Shown: piece by piece, positions 59,877 through 64,000 of the stretch
How the letters are laid out: each line of letters begins with the position of its first letter
Position numbering within the stretch: position 1 is the stretch's first letter
NCBI GenBank assembly: GCA_944990035.1
Contig: CALYLX010000016.1
Coordinates: 62,001-126,000, forward strand
Source: Clitopilus passeckerianus
Lineage: Eukaryota > Basidiomycota > Agaricomycetes > Agaricales > Entolomataceae
Direction of reading: 5' to 3'
Length of the DNA stretch: 64,000 nt
Translations under genes and position numbers: made by a program
The notes under the pieces: generated by a model
Told to the model about the DNA's origin: nothing
Seen by the model: only the letters and a program-made list of their open reading frames with translations
Databases searched by the model: none

Positions 59877-60866
59877 ATGGCTACTTTATCTAGTCAGCCC
59901 TTGACAGTTTCTCCAAACCGTGAATTTACAATTTCCTTGCTTGACGTATCAGGCGACTGACATTGACGATTCCAGATTGCGAACCGGATGTAGATGCCAC
60001 CCTTATGTCCAGTGACAACATCCTCTTCAAGGTTCATTCCCAGCATTTAACCACTGGGGCGGGAGCTTTTCCGCCAGTGGAGGTGAAGCCCGTTGAAGGG
60101 GAAGTGACTACTCTAAAAGAGAACAGTGAAACGCTAGAGATCCTACTTGCCTTCCTCCGCTCACGACGCCATCCCGACCTGAAACTCACGCCTTTCGAAT
60201 TATTGAAACAAGTCGCTGAAGCCTCGGAGAAGTACGATGTATTTGCAGCTGTGAACATCTGTAAAATCCGCATGGAGTAGGTCGTATTTGTCAGATGCGT
60301 CTTGGAGGTCTACTGACGCTGGGGAGGGCATCGGTCTCAACTCATCCATTTGATGTGTTCATGTATGCTTTTAAACACGACTACAGAGAGCTCCTTGACG
60401 AAGCCGCCCCCTTGCTTGTTTCCAAGCCGTTGACGGGGTTTGTTGATCTCTTACCGGGAGAGTTAATTCTACCCTGGGTGAGCCTCAAGGCTATCTGTTT
60501 TTTGACAAGCTTATATTGGCATTTCAGATCCGATATCATGAACGATTTCACCAGACCGTACGCGCATCATTTACGATGAACGCTCCTTTTCAGCAGGAAC
60601 GTTCCGTTCTAGGTCGAACTATAGCTGATGACCTGTGCTCATCCTACTGCCCGATTTGCCAAGAAGTTATGGGCACCTCTATGCGTGTCTTCTACACGTC
60701 GAAAGTATACTGGACGTCTACCGAATCGCTGCTCGGGGCAGTCAAAAACGCATTCACAACTGCAGGGAAAGAAAAGGACATACATGTGTTTGAAACGTTC
60801 AAAGTACAGTTACTTAAAAATTTAGGTTCGATTCCATTATTTCATACATTTGTATACTCAAATTGA
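59877..60866 (+). CDS. BTB/POZ domain protein 2
   Basis: Model join(59877..59919,59976..60276,60327..60477,60528..60866), 834 nt, 277 aa. Exon 1 gives MATLSSQPLTVSPN. Exon 2 holds the BTB core: CEPDVDATLMSSDNILFKVH, then AFPPVEVKP, EILLAFLRSRRHPDL and EKYDVFAAVNICKIRME. Exon 3 has HPFDVFMYAFKHDYRELLDE and ends in PW. Exon 4 contains a CPICQEVMG cysteine pair and ends IPLFHTFVYSN. First of three tandem same-strand copies. Adaptor or transcription-cofactor roles are known for BTB proteins, but the specific function here is unknown. Confidence 0.8.
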
Positions 60867-61216
60867 TAAACTGTTGAATGTCGAATCACAATCTCTAGCC
60901 AGGTTTGTAGCAATAGTGCCACACGCCGATCGTATCGACTAAATGACTGTGTAAACGTTGAATTCTCTGCATTCTGATTCCTAGTGACTAACGCCTCAAG
61001 GTGTATTTTTGGAGAGTCTCAAGCAATTGCTCAAGGGTTCGACGAGAAGTAAGGTTGACTTGGGGGGTATGTACGTCATAGTGATCTTCGCACCCAATTC
61101 CGATTTCCGCGTTCGATGCCAATTTGCCTCCGCCTCGCAGTGAGACAACCACACTCATCCTTCCTATCTGACCGCCACCCAAGAACCCAAGGGGCGTATC
61201 TGTACCAAGGTTTTTC
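60867..61216. other. Intergenic between BTB genes 2 and 3
   Basis: Short spacer with no coding signal; it carries the BTB3 promoter. Confidence 0.4.
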
Positions 61217-62200
61217 ATGGCTACTTCGCCTAGTCGGCCTTCAGCAATTTCCCCAAACTGTGAGTTGACAATTTCCTTGCATGAAGGAAGGGTGAAGTAT
61301 CAGGCCTCTGACATACACGGCATCAGTCTGCGAAGCAAATGCAGATGTTACACTCCAGTCCAGTGATAACGTTCTGTTCAAAGTACATTCCCGGCAATTG
61401 GCCGCGACAACTGGTGCCTTTCCTCCGATTGAGGTGAAACCGACCGAGAACGAAATCACGTATCTTCAAGAGAACGGCGAAACCCTCGACCTTTTACTAG
61501 GCTTCATGTATCCGCGCCGTCACCCCACCCTAAAATCAACTCCATTTGATCTGCTAACACAAGCCTCTGAAGCTGCAGAGAAGTATGAGGTGTTTGCTGC
61601 CATGAATATCTGCAAAATCAGGATGGAGTACGTTGGCAATGTTCTCGACTCCCCACTAGAGAGTCTACTGATGCACCCGAAACAGGTCGTCTGTCTCGAC
61701 CCATCCTTATGATGTATTCCTGTACGCGTTTAAGCACGATTATCGTGAGCTTCTGGACGAGGCCGCTCCATGGCTGGTTTCTAAACCATTGACGGGATTC
61801 GTCGAGTTCCTACCGTCAGAGCTAGTGTTACCCTGGGTGAGTCTCTGGTCTTTTTTACATGCACTCTAACGTAGAATTATGCATATTCTAGATGAAGTAC
61901 CATGAACAATTTCACAAGGCTGTACTTGAATCATTTGTCGAGTTTAAGCACTCTACGCCAAGTACCCAGGCCTGCGCCAGCTGCCCGAAGGCGATGGGCC
62001 TTACGATGTATTATTTCTATCGGTCTCTAGAGCGATGGTCTTCTCCAGAATCCTTGATCGAGGCGGTGAAGGAAGCTTCTGCTCACGAAAAAGTTAGCCA
62101 TAATTTCCCCGCTATTGAAAGGCAGCTCCGCCACAATCTGGAGTTGATACCGCCATTCCATACATTCGTATATCCGTTCGACGGCAATAGCACTCAGTGA
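61217..62200 (+). CDS. BTB/POZ domain protein 3
   Basis: Model join(61217..61259,61327..61627,61686..61836,61892..62200), 804 nt, 267 aa. BTB core: CEANADVTLQSSDNVLFKVH, GAFPPIEVKPTENE, FMYPRRHPTLKSTPFDLLTQ, EKYEVFAAMNICKIRME. Exon 3: HPYDVFLYAFKHDYRELLDE. Exon 4: KYHEQFHKAVLESF, CASCPKAMG, ending PPFHTFVYPFDGNSTQ. Internal exons are 301 and 151 nt, the same as in genes 2 and 4. Exon 1 and the C-terminal exon are the diverged parts. Confidence 0.8.
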
Positions 62201-62757
62201 TTTAACGCAGTTACGGTGAACACAATGCATATATGACGGCTCAAATATATGTTCAGACCACGAATTTACTATTTCGATTCAGTCAAACGAGAGATCCTAT
62301 TTCTCTCCTGTGTGTGGAGATTTAGAGGATACAAGGGGAATGAACAAGATTGAACACGGTAATCCATCCCTGGATTTGCGTCCGGCAACGTTTGGCCATC
62401 AAATCCACGGCAACGACCCATCCTTCGAATCTACCGCTTCATTGCCCTGCTATTGCGAACTTATCCACACCATTATCTGGCTTGTAGTGCCATTGAATGA
62501 GATTGAAATCGAGTATTTTGACCATATGAGTCACCGGGTTACTCACACAATCGTCATATAGTACGTTGTTTAACTCTGCGATGACGCTGACGTTATGGAG
62601 GTGGTGGCCACACAAGACTGACACGAGGGCTGCTCTCTAGAATAAACAGGTGTCAATCTGGCCAGCACCACAATTCACAGGTAATTCTGCCTTTCTTGTC
62701 GTCTAACCACCTCCAACTTGGCCTGATCGTTCAAGAATTGCGAAGAACAAGTCCAAC
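62201..62757. other. Intergenic between BTB genes 3 and 4
   Basis: No coding or RNA gene signal seen. Confidence 0.4.
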
Positions 62758-63735
62758 ATGTCTACTTCTTCTTTATCCTCAAAAGTTTCTCCGAACTGTG
62801 AGTTCATAGACTTCTCTACATATGAGGCCTCCCACCTAAACATCTCTAGTTTGCAAAGCAGAAGCAGATGTCAGCCTTATGTCGAGTGACAACGTTCTCT
62901 TCAAGGTCCATTCTCGACAGTTACTAGCCGGTGCTGGAGCGTTTCCGCCCGTCGAGATAAAGCCTACCGAAAACGAAGTCACCACACTCGAAGAGACTAG
63001 CGAGACGCTAGAAATTCTACTTTCCTTCATCAACCCGCGCCGGCATCCCAACCTGAAATCCACCCCGTTCGAAATGTTGAAAGATGTCGCAGAAGCTGCT
63101 GAGAAGTACGAAATATTCTCTGCGGTAAACATATGTAATCTCAGGATGGAGTGAGTGCTTCTAAGATGCAGTATAATTCAGTACTAATACTAATAAAATA
63201 GGGCATCGGTGTCAGAGTACCCCTACGACGTGTTTATTTACGCCTACAAACACAAGTATCGCGACCTCCTTGATTCCGCAGCTCCATTACTAGTATCCAA
63301 ACCGTTGTCGGAGCTTCTGGAACTCCTACCAGAGGGTCTAATTAAACCCTGGGTACATCGCAATGAAATTTGTTCGTTAATTCTTTTACTAAGATATTAC
63401 CATCCTAGACCCGGTACCACGAACAATTCCACCAGATTGTGCTTTCATCATTTCTTCAAGGTGAATTCAGTGCCTGCTGGCTATGCAGCCAGCGAGATCA
63501 GGACGAAAGGTATTGCTCTGAAGGCCGCCGAGTTGTACGCGCTGTTATGTTCGACTTCTATGGCTTGACCAATGGTTGGTCTTCCCCCGATTCCTTGGTG
63601 AGCGCTCTCAAAAAAATCTTTGAGAGCAACGTCGGCAAGAATGGACATGACTTTGAGCATTTTAAACCACACCTTCACAAGAAGCTGGACTCGATCCCGC
63701 GGTTTCATACATTCGTGTACTCTGACAGTAACTAA
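62758..63735 (+). CDS. BTB/POZ domain protein 4
   Basis: Model join(62758..62797,62850..63150,63202..63352,63409..63735), 819 nt, 272 aa. BTB core: CKAEADVSLMSSDNVLFKVH, AFPPVEIKPTENEVTTLEE, FINPRRHPNLKSTPFEMLKD, EKYEIFSAVNICNLRME. Exon 3: YPYDVFIYAYKHKYRDLLDS. Exon 4: RYHEQFHQIVLSSF, ACWLCSQRDQDE, ending IPRFHTFVYSDSN. Closest in arrangement to genes 2 and 3; recent tandem duplication is likely. Confidence 0.8.
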
Positions 63736-64000
63736 CTTGAATCTACGCAATTGTAGTAGGTGCAACGCACTTCAAATCATGTAACATCGAGGCGGATACG
63801 GCATGTATACTTTACTGATTTACCGTGAGCAGCCTGGCTTGATGCCACCACCATGTTCATATCACTGCAGGCTCCTTCTGTGCGTATTCATTGATACCCT
63901 CGTTATCCGCGGTTTACGGACGAGGCCCAAGACGGCGGGATCCAGGTCCAAACTTTACGCGTACGAGTGTGTAAGTCGAGGATGCAGTACTAAATCTATA
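63736..64000. other. 3' flank of BTB gene 4, window end
   Basis: No gene recognised in the last 265 bp. Confidence 0.4.

Noticed and set aside
61000..61220. Minus-strand Gly-rich frame (FLGGGQIGRMSVVVSL)
   Set aside because: It has no extension, no splice support, and overlaps the BTB3 promoter.

Overview
The window is nuclear DNA from a basidiomycete fungus, most likely an agaricomycete. Nearly every gene is cut by short (about 50-65 nt) GT-AG introns. The gene content fits: many cytochrome P450s, a TRI5-type terpene synthase, BTB/POZ and F-box-like paralog families, ankyrin-repeat membrane proteins and a PSD-family aromatic decarboxylase. All exon models were built by eye from splice signals, reading frame and comparison between paralogs; no search was run.

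Layout. (1) 0.2-5.6 kb: succinate dehydrogenase membrane subunit (SDH4, minus), two tandem F-box-like paralogs (plus) and, between them, a small cysteine-rich secreted-protein gene broken by one stop. (2) 5.7-19.4 kb: a probable terpenoid cluster: two minus-strand P450s, the housekeeping ubiquitin-L40 fusion gene, a TRI5-type sesquiterpene synthase, a third P450, and a truncated duplicate of the start and promoter of the second P450. (3) 19.6-46.2 kb: a segmentally duplicated, gene-poor region. It holds three copies of a multi-pass membrane/ankyrin-repeat gene (A is a pseudogene, B and C look intact), at least seven copies of a degenerate repeat family, a GPI-anchored-type secreted protein gene, one small spliced gene, and transposon-like elements including a 1.19-kb element with perfect 41-bp inverted repeats; a further hAT-like element lies at 46.6-47.5 kb. 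(4) 48.5-59.1 kb: a PSD-family decarboxylase related to fungal tryptophan decarboxylases, two related P450s, an RRM-less CSTF2-like protein, a decayed ORF and a BTB gene whose 3' end is tandemly duplicated together with the 3' end of the neighbouring P450. (5) 59.9-63.7 kb: three tandem BTB/POZ paralogs with identical internal exon sizes.

How the genes may work together. The terpene synthase and its flanking P450s look like a sesquiterpenoid scaffold-plus-oxidation set. The PSD-like decarboxylase beside a CYP64-clan-like P450 could form a second small-molecule locus (an aromatic amine followed by oxidation), but no methyltransferase or kinase is visible. The most unusual structure is ankyrin copy C. 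Each ankyrin repeat sits on its own exon of about 99 nt, and many of the separating introns have lengths divisible by three and no stop codon, so skipping a repeat or retaining such an intron would keep the reading frame.
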